From assembly GCF_023343835.1 (NCBI RefSeq), contig NC_064443.1, forward strand, positions 9,300,001 to 9,364,000: a stretch of 64,000 nucleotides of DNA. Direction: 5' to 3'. The notes under the pieces are model-generated. The model saw only the letters and a program-made list of their open reading frames with translations. It had not been told where the DNA came from and did no database searches. The translations under genes were made by a program, and so were the position numbers. The number at the start of each line of letters is the position of its first letter. Position 1 is the first letter of the stretch. This document shows, piece after piece, positions 1-12,093 of the stretch. This stretch comes from Lagopus muta (taxonomy: Eukaryota; Chordata; Aves; Galliformes; Phasianidae).

Positions 1-2829
1 ACAGCTTTTTAAAGCCCCTCCAGCCACTATGAGCATCAACAAGCCCAGCAAAGCTCTTTAGTGATCATAACAAATGTGTCAGGCTTTACCCTGCGATTGA
101 TTCGCTTTTGGGAACATAAGTTAAGCTTTAAATCTATATTTCATATATAATCAAGCAGCCAAATCAGCCTTTTGATATAGAACCCAGACCAGCCACTGTG
201 TCTTTATCTCAGAAAGCAGGAGGGCCAACAAAGCTGCAGCCGGGGAAGTGACAGTTCTTCTTTATTATCCTCCCTGCTCGTGCCCATCTTCTCATCTCCC
301 CTATCAAATTTCTGGGCCTTTTTGATAAAAAAATAATATAAGAGCGCGCTCCGCAGGAAGTGCATGAAGGTTACAGATTGAGCAACGCCTGGGAACCCCT
401 CTTTAAAAGATGCAACCATAAAAAGGGCCTGAAACTGGAGCAGGAAAACGAAGCCCCTTTTAGTGGCATAGAAAGGGACACGGAGGTCAGACACTGCATA
501 GGAAGGCTCTCCCCATACGGCCACAGTACACCTCCCACTGCTGTTAAACACAAATGAGGAGTTTGGAGTCTCCCTAACTGCACGACTGCAGTTGAGACTT
601 GTTGATGCTACAAGTTCAGCAGCAGTGGGGGAGCAGGGGATTGTGTTGCATCCATCTCTGCCCTGCAGCACACAATCCTCTCTGCAGTGCTGCTGCAGTG
701 GTGCACTCACCCGGAGCAGAACTGATGCACTTGTCTAAAGAAGGATTTCTCCCATTTGTGCAGCCAGATCAGTTCCCTGTGATGTTTTGTTGCACAGCCT
801 TGCAAACCTATAGGGTCACCATCACAAGGGAGATGTTAGGGATGGGAAATCCTCCAAACCATGATGGCAACGAGTGGTTTTGCAGATGAAACCATGGCCT
901 GCCTGTGCCTCTCTTCATTCACTGCAAGCGAATCTGAGCAGCGTCTCCAAGTGTGCAATTATGCCCAATTGTAAAAACAAACAAACAAAAGCCCCTATAA
1001 ACCAGACATTTTGGTGGCTAAGCCCCAATAGGAAGTCTCAGATTTGAGCTCCCCACAGATGCCATTGAAATTTTAAGGTTTGGTTTAGATGCATTTCAGA
1101 GACAGCCACAGAAGTGAAGGAAAGGATTCTGCCCATTTGTGAAAGACAACGTGGGATTTATGGTCAGAGTCACCGTTGAACCCCCTGTGAATGCTCCTCA
1201 AATCAGCGTGCTTTTCACTTGCACAAACGTCCCACCAACCAACACGCAACAGGAAACTCAAAGCTGAGGCTGGCACCTCCATCCATAATTCTCACTGTCG
1301 AGGGGAAAGAATAGGAGGAAAAGGCCTAAAGGGCACATTTTGCGTATCTGGAGAAAATTGGAAGGTTTCTGCCAGTCACCCACAGCCCAATCCCACCCGG
1401 ACCACGTCTCTGTTACAAACCAACACGCTACAGCACTCATTCTTAATGGGCTGCATTCACAAGTGCCAGCCCCTGAAAACCAGATCAGCAGAAAGACAAG
1501 GGTTTCTGAGCTTATCTCTCACGCCCCATGCCAATTTCCCACCGCTGCAATCTGCTTCCAAGCCAACACTTGGCATTTTATTACTTCAAACTTTTTACCT
1601 CAAAATAGCGCTGTAGACCTGGAGTTGGCATCTTGCCTTGAGACGCCTGCTGACAACACTCTGATGCCCTTCCCTCTGTGTTTCAGTGTCCCACCACAAA
1701 AATAGGAGAAATAAGTTACTTTTCTCTACGGGAAAAGGGAATTTAATTCCAGATGAGTACATTACAAAGGAGCTGTGTTACAGTTTGAGCTCTGCCAAAT
1801 TCAGCTTGGATTCTTCACTCAAATTATTTCACAAGATGTGACAATTTCAGCACTTCCTATGCCCCAAGCAAAACTTCTGAACCTGATATTTGCAAGAGTG
1901 GAGTTGGCTGGCTGCTGCAGGCTTTAGAAGCCTTTTTTTTTTTTTTTCCTCCCCTCTAAGCATACCTTTAGTTTTGTCTCAGATCTCGGGAATGGGTAAT
2001 TTGGATGACGGCTCACACCTGCAAGACGAGGTTGTTCTTGCAAGAGTTTTCCAGTTCAGCTTAAGTTCCTAAAAGCCACGAGACATGGCAACCACAGTTA
2101 GCAATGCACAATTTTCAGAAGGTTGTTGGGATGAGGGGAACCTGTCTTAGATAACTAATATCAGACATTTTAGAAGAACTTCATTTCTTGGAAAGGGCCA
2201 ACCTCTGAAAGGCACCTTAGGCCATAAACTGGGTACCCCAAACCAATAGGCACTGCTTACAGCATCAGTCTCCACAGACAGATAGATTGCAAGGAAGATT
2301 GCTTTCCCTTCTGAACACAGTAGTACTTATGGCCCGTATCTGTATTTCCTGCGACTCTCTGCACTCACCCAATGCACCCCAGTCCTAGTCCTGCACGATA
2401 TTGCACTCTCCAAGCTCCAGCGACCTCCTCCCACTGCACCAGCACTCTTCCAGATCTGGTTTATGCATGGAAAAGTGAAATCTTGGGAGCAATGCACTGC
2501 GTTGGTTATTTTTGTTTGGTTTGATCTCCCCCCCCTCCCTTACCATACCCAGTAAGGTCCATTAGCATACAAGACTCTGAAATTCACTTCAGCTGCAATT
2601 AAACAAGAGAAGTTTAACCCTGAGGCTTCTGACAGCAAAGCAGGCAGGGAAACAAAAACAACACAGGGGGAAAAAAGAAAAAAAACCACAATCCTAAAAG
2701 CAAGAGACTGGCTTGTGCTCACTGTTAGACGTAACACACACAGGACTGTTCTGTCAGTGCCTTATCCCAAGCCTGTAAGAGCTGAGCACTCAGACTCATA
2801 CACTGCGTTTGGTCCAGCCCCAATTCATC

Positions 2830-3250
2830 TCCCATGCAGATGATTACAAGGTACAAAGAGTGATTAATTAGCACCTCATGTCACGCCTTTATAACTTGTA
2901 GTCATCATCTAGCAGCAGTCAGCACAAACGCACACAAATACGCAAGCAGGCATGGCGTCCTCCCCCAGAACAGTCCCTCCTATGCAATTATAGCTGGGTG
3001 CCCCTAATTCTGATCTCTTGAGCATTTAATGCGTTTGCTCTGGGGTCTACACAATCCTGCTCTAATTTTGCCAGAGGCCTTTGTATCAAAGACCTGAGCT
3101 GTGTGAAAGGTGATTTAGCAGAGATGGTGTCGGTGATTATTTTCAAAGGAACTGCTGCAGCCCCACCACGAGGGACACTGCAGCCTCCAGATAGGGGGCC
3201 CTTATCATATTTTCTATTCTCAGATAAGATTATGTTTCCTTTTTTCATCC
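2830..3250. other. Candidate conserved non-coding element
   Basis: The stretch has a TTAATTA homeodomain core at 2864-2870, a CCTTTATAA run near 2886, and a convergent pair of GATA-type sites, CTTATC at 3201-3206 and AGATAAG at 3222-3228. It contains no repeat and no codon-like periodicity that I can see. Motif density like this is common in vertebrate developmental enhancers, but such short motifs also occur by chance. The call is inference from composition alone. Confidence 0.25.
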
Positions 3251-3335
3251 TCCTTCCTGAATCTTCTTGATAACAATTGGGGGCCGGTTTAATCACGGAG
3301 GTTGAAATAACCAAAAGGGTTCCTATGGTGGCAGA

Positions 3336-3369
3336 GGGGAGGGCAGGGAACGGGGCCAGGTGGGTGGGG
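3336..3369 (+). other. G-quadruplex-forming candidate
   Basis: Six runs of three or more G occur in 34 bases, at 3336-3339, 3341-3343, 3345-3347, 3352-3355, 3362-3364 and 3366-3369. The first four runs have loops of 1, 2 and 4 bases, so the tract fits the usual G3+N1-7 rule. Whether it folds in the cell cannot be told from sequence. Confidence 0.55.
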
Positions 3370-6300
3370 AGGAGGCAGAGCGCTTACTGGTCAGAAAAGT
3401 TGGGTAAGAGCAACTCAGAAATAAAGCCAGCAGAAACAGCGTTATTTCAAAGGGAACAGCTGTTAAACTGCAACCAAAGGAAAAGCACATGCAGCCAATG
3501 TTCTTGTGGTCACCCATCAAAAACAAAAACAAAACGAGTTGTTCACACACCCATTCTGTGGTCTAAACAAATTAGAGTGAAAATGGGACCAGGACAGGGA
3601 GATGGATGACCTCAAAACAATAGGGACAGACCCTTTGTGAAACAGCCCTTTCTACTGATGGTGGGGGGTTCTGAATGCTCACAATGTCTTTGCGATAAGA
3701 TGAATGGCTTAAGCATGATGTGAATTGGCTCCAGGGAGCCTACCCCAAAAGCCCTGGGGTTTGAATCCACTGGGAGTGAACGTCAGAGACAGGAGGGAGC
3801 AGCAAATGTCCTGCGATACTGCTCTCAGAAAGGGGATTCAGACCTGGAGCTGGAGATGAGTATGTGAAGCAGTAGCTCTGTCCCATTCCAGAACAACACG
3901 GTCATGTTCTAGCATGGTGGCTTCCTTAGCATATTCCCAGCAGGGAAAAAGCCCAATTAGGGTCTGAATGAAAGATCTGCTAAGAAATGTCAGTCTAAGC
4001 AAGTCAGCAATGACACCGCGTCCTCTGAATCCATAGAGAATCAGCACCCTAAATGTTGCATCAGACAGTGCCAGGCTTTGAGAGTGGCAGTTAAGGGGCA
4101 GGAGGTGGGCTGAGGAGATAACGCCTTTCAGATGGGCTATAAATCAGAACTGCTCATCGCCCGTTATTGTTAGGCACAACAACCCCCCCTCCCATCTTTC
4201 AAAAAAAAAAAAAAATTGAAAAATCCCATTCTGCTTTGGCAGCACTGCCTCCAAACAAACCCTCAATCACCACTGCGTGTTGTGTCAGTGTTAATGCTCC
4301 CACATGCCAAACCACAGGGGACTGTTGATCCATCTGTGTAAAAGGAAACAGCTCTGTCCTGAAGGACTGTTAGCAGAGAGAAGCAAAGTGTATCTAAGAC
4401 ACCAAAGCAATTCCTGAGGCATGCCCTGATCTTCTCAGCTGGAAAGCTTTCCCTAAGGGAAAGCCCAGAGAAGAGAAAGCCTTTGTGATATAACCCCAAT
4501 ATTCCACTGGCAGGGACTGGGCCGGCATGAGCCATCCCTGCCATAGTCTCCACTCAGACCTAGCAAAAAGGCCTGTGTTTCCAACAGGAATACTTGGAGG
4601 CACCCAAAGCCACCCAACAGGTGAAGTCAGATATGAGACCCTCAAGCTTCCATTCATTTTGGACATCCATTATTTGCAAGAACCCACTGACCTGCTTTCT
4701 GTTACTGAAGGTCAGAACTACTTCCAGTCTGTCTTTTGAGACTGGAACGTGACCAGGACCCAAATACTTCCACTGATGGAGCCATCAGAGCGGGGCACTT
4801 GTCCTGGAAGACACTTACGTGTGGAGTTCAAAGCCAGGCCTGATGACTGGAAGGCAGCGGATGGCAGCTTACCGCAGAGTTCTTGGTAATAAAGTCTATT
4901 TGAAGGCTCTGAGTGAAAAGTGTGTTCCTAATAAAGGATAACATTTCATGGTCATTATGCGATACACTTAACTTTAAAAGGAACAAAAATGCTGAGAAAG
5001 TCATTTTCTGAAAAGGACTCTCGGATTTCATTACTATGGGTCAAGTGCCTGGGGAGAAGAATTAAAGAAAAACACGAACTTGTGCACAAATTAATTAAAG
5101 ATATTTCCACTAATAAATTGTCCCCATATCCCAAGGCAGAGCCTTCAGTTTGCAAAATGTGGTAATATTCAAGTTGTGGTTTTCTCCACCAGGCAAGAGG
5201 TTCAGCAACATTTAAAATCAAATGGACAGAGTTGGCGATGTGGAGTTTGGGAATGGGAGGGGATCACTTCCTCCTTCAGCCCATAGAAAATTTCTGTCAT
5301 TTTAGCATATTTCTAAGAAAGAAAGCAAGCCTCGGTACCCCTCTGAGAGGCTAAAACCATGATGACCTTTTAACTTCTAATTTTTCCTTGATTCAGCCAA
5401 TTTCCCCAAACAAGATCCCCTTCTCCACATTCTTTCACCAAAAAAATGCGGAGGACTACTCCTTTTGATGCAAAGACAGCGCCAATTGCTGTAAGAGGAG
5501 AAAATTGTACCACAAGGGGAAAGAAAGCAAAACAAAAATCCCAGAAGGAAAAACAAAATCCACTGTCAGCAGCTTTTTGAGTAGTGGGCCTGGCCCAACC
5601 CCACGGAACGATCCCCTTCCAACCACGAGAGCAGCTGCCATGGGAGGAGCTGCATTTAAGCAACGCCGGGATGACAGCTCAGAGCTTCAGCTGTTCCAAC
5701 CTACAGCAAAATATTTTTGGTCTTCTAGAGAGGCTTCCTACAGCCTACAAAGCCACTGCTGGGCAATGCACCTCCAGCTCCTAAGTCTGGCACTGGGATG
5801 AAGCCAGCATGCAGCGATGCACAGAAATTGCTGCTCATGTAAGGTGCTCTGCACAAGGGGTGATGAAGTCACTCTCAGCCCCGTTTTCTCATTGCTCTCA
5901 GCTATCACAAAAAAAAAAAAAACAACCAACATTGAAGCTGAACTTAACTTTCTTGGATATTCCCCGTTTTATTGCCTGACTGCTTGCATGCATTCAAAAG
6001 CATTTTTGGTGCTTTACATTTAGAGTAAAGGAAGGTGGGAAGATTTGCAAATCTCTAAAGATCACCGCTGCCTCACAGATCACTACTGGTTTACCCACAG
6101 AAGAGAGGAAGACCTCACTCCCCTGAGAACTGACAAACCAGAACAAACTTCTCAACACAAATATAGCTAAACAGTTCTGCTCTAGGAGCTGGGATTGTTT
6201 GGTTAGTATTGACCTGATCCCATTTGAACATCCCTGTTCTCACACTGATCAGGGGCTGAAACGGAAGGAAACTGCTTCAAGCTTCTCTTTCCCTTTATTT

Positions 6301-7012
6301 TTTTTCCCCTCTATCCCCCACCACTTAAATTTCACAGGCACCTGAATCTGATCACAACTTCCTCTGTCCAGTGTAAAGTTTAGTCTGAGAGAGCGCACAT
6401 ACCACAACGCGTTGGGATAATATTAATGTATAGTATTCAAAGCCCCAGGGCCTGTATGTTTCATTAATTTCCTCCCCATTAAAGTAAAATGAGGATATCC
6501 TGTAGAGAATTGCAGTGAACCGTTCGGACTGTGAAACTCGTCCTGACCCTGCTAAGAAAAACAGACAGAAGAGGAAAGAGCAGCTGATCGCAATGTACAG
6601 CCACCCAAACGAAACACACGGGCTCCTTGCTCAGCCTTCTTTGCACTACTACCGTGCAAATATTTAGCTTAGCAGGATGTGAAGAGCTGGTCAGCAAGCG
6701 TTAAAAAAATACGCACTGATTTTTATTTGTTTAAAATGCGAAACATTTCCCGTACATTCTTTGTAGTGCATTAACCTCAGGCGCAATTTCCACTCCGGGA
6801 TTGAGCAAGCCAAGGGACCTGGGTTGCACACGAAGAATTCAGATTACTGCATCTGTTTGTGTGTGGTTGGGATGTACATACCAATCCCTTCTCCCTAACC
6901 CAGTGTATCTGAGCTCTGCCAAACCCCGGAGGGCTGACATCCAAGAGAAACAGCTTCTTCCAACACAACTGGTTAGTATTGACCTGATCGGTAGTGCTCA
7001 CTGCCAGCCTCT

Positions 7013-7290
7013 GTAGAATCTTGAAGATTGGAAAAGACCTCAGAGATAACCAACTCCAACCCAACCGTCAGCAATACTGCCCACTGACCACGTCCTTCAG
7101 TGCCACATCTCCACGGTTTTTGAGCAGCTCCAAGGATGGTGACTCCACCACTGTCCCTGGGCAGTTCCAGCACGCCATCACTCTTTTGGCTAAGACATTA
7201 TTCCTATCATCCAACCTCCAGCATTCCCTCTTGTCCTGCTTCTGTTACCTGGGAGACTGACCCCCACCTCACCACAAGCTGTCAAGATTC
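7013..7290 (-). repeat. CR1 LINE 3' fragment (minus orientation)
   Basis: Read on the minus strand, this is the 3' part of a CR1 retrotransposon. On the plus strand it opens with TAGAATCTTGAAGATTGGAA followed by AAGACCTCAGAG, the complement of the CR1 tail. It then keeps the complement of the usual order: the GTGGCACTGAAGGACGTGG block, the GGAGTCACC block, and farther in the TCTTGTCCTG and ACCCCCACCTC stretches. The match fades beyond about 7290, so the copy is 5'-truncated, as is normal for CR1. It has many substitutions and no open frame. It is an inactive fossil. Confidence 0.85.
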
Positions 7291-7722
7291 AGGACAGACC
7301 CAGCAGAGTCCCAAGGCTTTTGGAAACGCAGTGCTGTATCCTCTCCTCCTTGTCCTAGCATCTTGTCCTTGGTGTTGTTCCCCACCTCGACCCCCCTGGC
7401 CTCCTATGCTCACCCACCCACCTCGGCGTTACAACTTAACTTCCACCTGACTCATGCAGGGATGCACAGCTATGGTACCTGCACACAGCACTTCTGGGAA
7501 GCTGAGAGCCTAAATTGGCCTAAATTGCCCTCCGCTGACATGAGACATGCTTCAAAAATGCAGCCAGGAAATGGATGTGCCCCCTCCAGTGCTAAAGGTC
7601 CCCTTTGAAGACTTAATTTTAATTCCAATTAATGGTTCCAAGTAATGGGATGGAAGCAAACATCATTAAATCTTGACAGGACTGGGAAGGCATCCCCTGC
7701 CTTTTCCAAAGGAATGAGGAAA
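7291..7722. other. Unique spacer between two CR1 tails
   Basis: No gene or clear repeat is seen. It may include the very degraded continuation of the upstream CR1 copy, but I cannot align it by eye. Confidence 0.5.
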
Positions 7723-7852
7723 TGTGTTCAAGAAATGTTTAGATGTTGTACTAAGGGACATGGCTTTGTGGGAAGTGTTGGTGATAGGTGGATGGTTGGA
7801 CTGGATGATCTCAGAGGTCTTTTCCAATCTTGGTGACTCTATGATTCTATGA
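7723..7852 (+). repeat. CR1 LINE 3' tail (plus orientation)
   Basis: The segment starts near GTTCAAGAAATGTTTAGATG, passes through ACTAAGGGACATGG and GGTTGGACTGGATGATC, and ends with AGAGGTCTTTTCCAA and CTCTATGATTCTATG. This is the typical last 130 bases of CR1. The copy is 5'-truncated and lies in the opposite orientation to the copy at 7013-7290. It keeps two ATTCTATG-type terminal units. Confidence 0.92.
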
Positions 7853-8090
7853 AAATCCCTCCATGCTCCTTTCCCAGAAGCTCCACTGAGCTGTGCATTC
7901 CTGGAGGAGTTTTATGTGGGTACTGAGAGCAGTGATGGGATTCAGGTGCAGAGATAATGAAGTGCAGCATAACACGTCCCTCCCGGACAGCAGCCACTTA
8001 AAATAATCCCCAGCTTAAAACACTTGGAGATAAAGAACACACTCCAGAATAGCTAGATAATTTAGCTAACCCCCAGCATCTCACATCATT

Positions 8091-8185
8091 GAATCATCAC
8101 AGAATCACAGAATCAGTTGAGTTGGAAGTGACCTTTGAAGGTCATCTAGCCCAACTGCCCTGCAATGAACAGGGACGCCCTCCCC
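8091..8185 (-). repeat. CR1 LINE 3' tail, different subfamily (minus orientation)
   Basis: The plus strand reads GAATCATCACAGAATCACAG and then GAGTTGGAAGTGACC, GGTCATCTAGCCCAACTGCC and CTGCAATGAACAGGGA. This is the complement of a CR1 tail of the kind with TCACAGAATCACAGAATC ends and a TTGAGTTGGAAG block. It differs from the neighbouring GGTTGGAAAAGACCTC type, so it probably belongs to another CR1 subfamily. Only about 95 bases remain. Confidence 0.85.
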
Positions 8186-8939
8186 ACAGAAGTCTAATAC
8201 ACAATCTTTACTCCCAAAAGCTCTCACCAATGCACTTCTGTCTCAAAGGTGCATAACAATATCCATCTGTATTTGCTTGAGCCTGAAAATGAACGCTTCG
8301 TGTGGAACGAGTGTGACATCTCCAAACTTCCATTTATTTCTTCTCAGCTTCCTCCCAGCTCCTTCCACCCACCCCCAGCACTCTTTGACTTTGACACTTT
8401 GACTTCACACCTCCCAGCAGCTTCCTACCTCAGAAGCACCTTCCATTACCTGCTCCCCAGTTCACAATTCAAACATCCCGTTAACAGAGGCAGCCCTAAG
8501 GGGTGAACGTTAAACACAGATTGGGCAATGTTTCTGTGGCATTTGGCTCCAGGGCAGTGATTTGGGTCTGCCTCTGCTTCCAGTGCCCACCAACTGCTTG
8601 ACAAATTTACCTCGGGGCATTACAGGAATGCACACAGTAATTCATCACAAAAGGCTCCAAGCACCACAATAAGCCAGAAACGCCATTGCACCATTCGGAT
8701 ATAAAACAAGGACTTTCTGCTTGTATTTGCAGACTGCCAAGCCCCCACTGGAGGCCACATGCATATAATTCCCCCATTCTGCACAGCCCTTTGCCAGCCC
8801 TCAGCAGAACCCGGTTGGGAGCAGAGGGGAGGACACACTCATGATATAATATGCAACAGCCTGACGATTGCTAATATTTCTTAATAAAAAAAAAAAAGAG
8901 CATACATATTAAAAAAAAAAAACAACACAGCCCCCAGCT

Positions 8940-9125
8940 CATGATTTGAATAAAGGGGAGGGAAGAAGGTGTGTGGGGGAAATTGTCTTAATTAAAATTC
9001 TCCCTTTCATCCTAGTAATTACATTCAAACAGGCGACAGCAGCAGCATCGCCGCTTGTCACCGTGCCAAAAAAAGAAATTGATTTGATCACCGGGACATC
9101 GTGTTGCATTAAATAAAATTCTTAA
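8940..9125. other. Candidate conserved non-coding element
   Basis: The stretch carries TTAATTAA at 8988-8995 and TAATTA at 9016-9021, followed by a GC-richer stretch (GGCGACAGCAGCAGCATCGC, 9032-9051) and then A/T-rich DNA again. This alternation around homeodomain cores is typical of vertebrate regulatory elements. Nothing repetitive is visible. The call rests on motif content only. Confidence 0.3.
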
Positions 9126-9179
9126 AAATCTGCCAGGATTTTTTTTTTTTTAAACTGTAATTACTTCTGGAACGCTGCA

Positions 9180-9227
9180 AAGAAGGAAGAAAACAGAGCA
9201 AAGAGGAGAAGAGGAGGAGGAAGGGGA
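9180..9227 (+). other. Purine-rich tract (possible triplex-forming DNA)
   Basis: The plus strand here is almost entirely A and G (AGAGGAGAAGAGGAGGAGGA core at 9202-9221) with only two C residues. Such tracts can form triplex DNA when mirror symmetry is good. The symmetry here is imperfect. Confidence 0.4.
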
Positions 9228-9479
9228 CCGGGTGGCAGATAATACGGCAGTAATGATGGAAACACCTGTAAGCCAGCGCAGATCTCGCAGCTATCAGCTC
9301 TGGCTGCATTCCATATCCATTAGCTACAAGAGGCTGCACGGGCTCCAGGAAAGGAGGGTGTTAGCTCTGACAACTGCTGAAAAGCTGATGAAAACATACC
9401 AAAGGGGCAGTCACGGCGCTGCCATTTGATAAAGAGGAAAAAAAAATACAGAGAGGAAAGGGAGAAGGAAAAAAGAACC

Positions 9480-9620
9480 AGGAGTAAATCAGTCTAATTA
9501 ATGGCTTTGCTCATTTATCAGGGGCAAATGCTAATTATTCTTTTTAATCACTTTTCTGCCGCAGTTGCTCATTCTCCCTCTCTCTTTTTTTTTTTTCCCT
9601 GCCAGCTCTACTTAGTGAGA
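9480..9620. other. Candidate conserved element with paired TAATTA sites
   Basis: TAATTA occurs at 9495-9500 and again at 9532-9537, a centre-to-centre spacing of 37 bases, with a GGGGCAAATGC block between. A pyrimidine tract with a T run follows. Paired homeodomain cores suggest an enhancer, but the evidence is only motif arrangement. Confidence 0.28.
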
Positions 9621-11095
9621 GAGGTTGGTAGGAAAGCAATCCAAACCTCAGGCTTATAATAAGGAAAGCAGAAGAGAAAACGAAAGGAGGGGTGAAATGA
9701 TTCCATGAAATCCTACCAGACTTCTCTTGGTGCAGCACCTCCCAGCACCCTGCCTGCTTTCCTGCCCTGGTGGCCCACTGGCAGAAAACCAAAATGCAGA
9801 GAGAAAGCAAAGGCCAAAAGATCCTGCAAGACAGTTCTTCAGAAAATCTCTTCATCCTCTGAACTGCTCTCACAAACCACGTTTCTGTCCCTTGGTGTTC
9901 ACTAACATCTGTGTGAATGGCTTTTGTTCAACACCACTCTATAGGAAACAGCTTTCTGCTGGTAAACCAAGAGCTGGCATGAATCTGGGCATTTAACTTT
10001 CCTGTCTGTTCTCATCGTGCAGGGTGAGGCTGTCAAAGGCAGCAAGTGACGTTGTTGCACATTTCCACACACCTGGAGAGCTTGGCTGTGAGCAAGCAGC
10101 CAATGCATCGCTTTCTCAAGTCTCTTTAAGCTGGTTACCCGTAAAAACCACTAATTACCACCATAAATCTTGCTCTCATTCATCAAGTGGTAAGCAGAAA
10201 CTTGGGTTTCGGTGACCAAGGGGACCATAAACACAGGGACTAAATCTGCAAACAAACCCACAGACTTAAAGCGATTCGACAAAACCGCTCAAATTGTTAA
10301 AAGGACAAAGAAAAAAAAGCCTATAAGTAAAACCAAGAGCCAGTTTGCAAACAAATCTCAAGAGAAAAAAAAAAAAAAAGACTCCATTCATAGCAGTTTA
10401 TTTGGAGTAAGACACGATGAGCAGCAGAGAAGAGATGGGATGAAATACATCTGATGGGCTACAGACAGCACTCTGCATGGAGCAGGGCTGCTCCACCAAC
10501 ACAGCAGCACTGAGCACCTCTTTTTTCTTACCTTGAATCCAGCAATCCAGGAAGACACGGGGCAGCTGCTGGAGGAAACCCCAAATGCACAGCATCTTCC
10601 TTCCGTTTCAGTCTAGAAGTCTCCAGTAAGAATTTAATTCAACAGTACAGTTACCGCATAGTAAATCCCTTGAGTACTAGATGTGTGTCTTTGATAGCTG
10701 CTAAACCTCAGTAAACAAGTTGTTAATCATTCGTTGGTAATTAATTAGCAAACAAGAACTAATTGCAACTAGATAGCTCCTTAGATTCAAGACAGTTGTT
10801 TTACGTTTATTAAATAGAGGTCCACAAGTTACACAGACATCCTCACTAGCACACACACAGGTTTCTACAATGCATTTAGTTCCTAATGGTAGAACTTCAC
10901 CATTGAAAACTGTTCAAAGGAAGTTAATTCAGGATGGTGCAAATACTGGTGGCTGTGGATGGTGCTCACAAGCACCAGTGGACACAGCTGAGAGCAGAAA
11001 CACCTCCAGCATGACTACAGCCAGAAAAGAAGTGAGCACCAAGCCAGAACCAAGGCATCAGCACTCAGTGAAAGGCTGCAATACATGGTAAAAAC

Positions 11096-11196
11096 ATGAG
11101 GATAAATGAGAGTTCTAGTGGGCAGTATTGGTGGTAGATGGATGCTTGGACTAGATCATCTTAGAGGTCTCTTCTAACCATAATGATTCTATGAGG
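11096..11196 (+). repeat. CR1 LINE 3' tail (plus orientation)
   Basis: The stretch runs from about GATAAATGAGAGTTCTAGTG through GGTGGTAGATGGATGCTTGG and ACTAGATCATCTTAGAGGTC to CATAATGATTCTATGA. These blocks are in CR1 order. It is short, 5'-truncated and about a fifth diverged from the familiar tail by eye. Confidence 0.85.
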
Positions 11197-11872
11197 AATT
11201 TATTCTCTAATACATTTGTAGTCTGGTCCATGAACAGAGAGCTAAATTACTTCTTGAAAAATTATTTGCCTGGCTTTGATTCCAGCCCTGGCTGCATTAT
11301 ATCTCATTTTTGGAGATTAATTTATAACCTCTTAAAAACAAGCAAAACCTCAAACTGAGCTCAAGAAATCTTACTGCAGTAAGAGAAGTCTAAACCCTAA
11401 TTTGGCACTGAAGACTTAGCAAAACTGAATGAAAGCTTGTCTCTCTTGCTCTTCCAGGTTGACCTGAATTAGATATTTTTAGGACCACTTTTCTCTGCTT
11501 CCAAAGACCTTGGAACCCTCCTCTCAAATGCACCTCTCATCTGCCAAGCCACATTCACGAGCAGTTAAGAATGGTGCTCCAGCAGCAATATATGGCCATG
11601 TTTTGTCAGATGGGGTGAGGGTTTGCAAGTGTATCTGGAGAGGGTATGATCATTTACACTCACCTGGCTTTGTCCCGTGCCTTTCTCTAAAGCAGATCAT
11701 CGAGGTACTTCAGTTCAAGTTCACTGCATGAGCACAGCGTCCAACCTCTCCCCTGGACAACAAAGCCAACAGAACTTGGCTGCCCAAACTCCTCCAAGGG
11801 ATGGCACACAGCTCCTTTCCAGGACAAGCAAAATCCATGCTGCACTGCAACCTCTTCCCTGCACTCATTCAG
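11197..11872. other. Unique spacer between CR1 copies
   Basis: No gene or repeat is recognised. The small plus-strand frame at 11510-11731 has no identifiable domain or splice support. Confidence 0.55.
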
Positions 11873-12093
11873 AAACATAGAATCATTAAGGTTGGAAAAG
11901 CCTTCTAAGACCATCTGTCCAACCATCCACCTATCACCAGTCACCACTGAGTCACATCACCATGGATGGTGACTCCACCACCCCCTGGGCATCCTGTGCC
12001 AGTGCCCGACCACTCCTTTGGAGGAGCATTTCCTAATTTCAAACCTGAACCTCCCCTGGTGCAACTGGAGGCCATCACCTCTCATCCTATCTA
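11873..12093 (-). repeat. CR1 LINE 3' fragment (minus orientation)
   Basis: The plus strand reads ACATAGAATCATTAAGGTTG, then AAAAGCCTTCTAAGACCATC, ACCATCCACCTATCACC, GATGGTGACTCCACCACC, GCCAGTGCCCGACCACTCC and CTGAACCTCCCCTGGTGC. This is the complement of the last 220 bases of CR1. The copy is 5'-truncated and non-coding. Orientation is opposite to the copies at 11096 and 12657. Confidence 0.92.

Larger units (their letters stand above)
1..7012. other. Unique non-coding DNA, no gene recognised
   Basis: No transposon tail, splice-bounded exon or recognisable protein is seen here. The longest reading frame (minus strand, 204-710, 168 codons) shows no domain, signal peptide or family motif and is within chance expectation. 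The stretch holds short homopolymers (T run 1933-1947, A run 4201-4215, A run 5909-5922), a G-rich tract near 3336-3369, and A/T-rich stretches with homeodomain and GATA-type motifs near 2830-3250. It resembles intronic or intergenic sequence. Function is unknown. Confidence 0.7.
8186..11095. other. Unique non-coding DNA
   Basis: No gene is recognised. The interval holds A runs near 8887-8897 and 8911-8922, T runs near 9139 and 9587, a purine-rich tract at 9180-9227, two homeodomain-motif-rich stretches listed separately, and an A run near 10366-10379. The reading frames here are short and lack splice context. Confidence 0.65.

Noticed and set aside
204..710. Longest reading frame (minus, 168 codons)
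   Set aside because: About two frames this long are expected by chance in six frames of 64 kb. No domain, signal sequence or splice boundary is visible, and overlapping frames on the other strand are also open.
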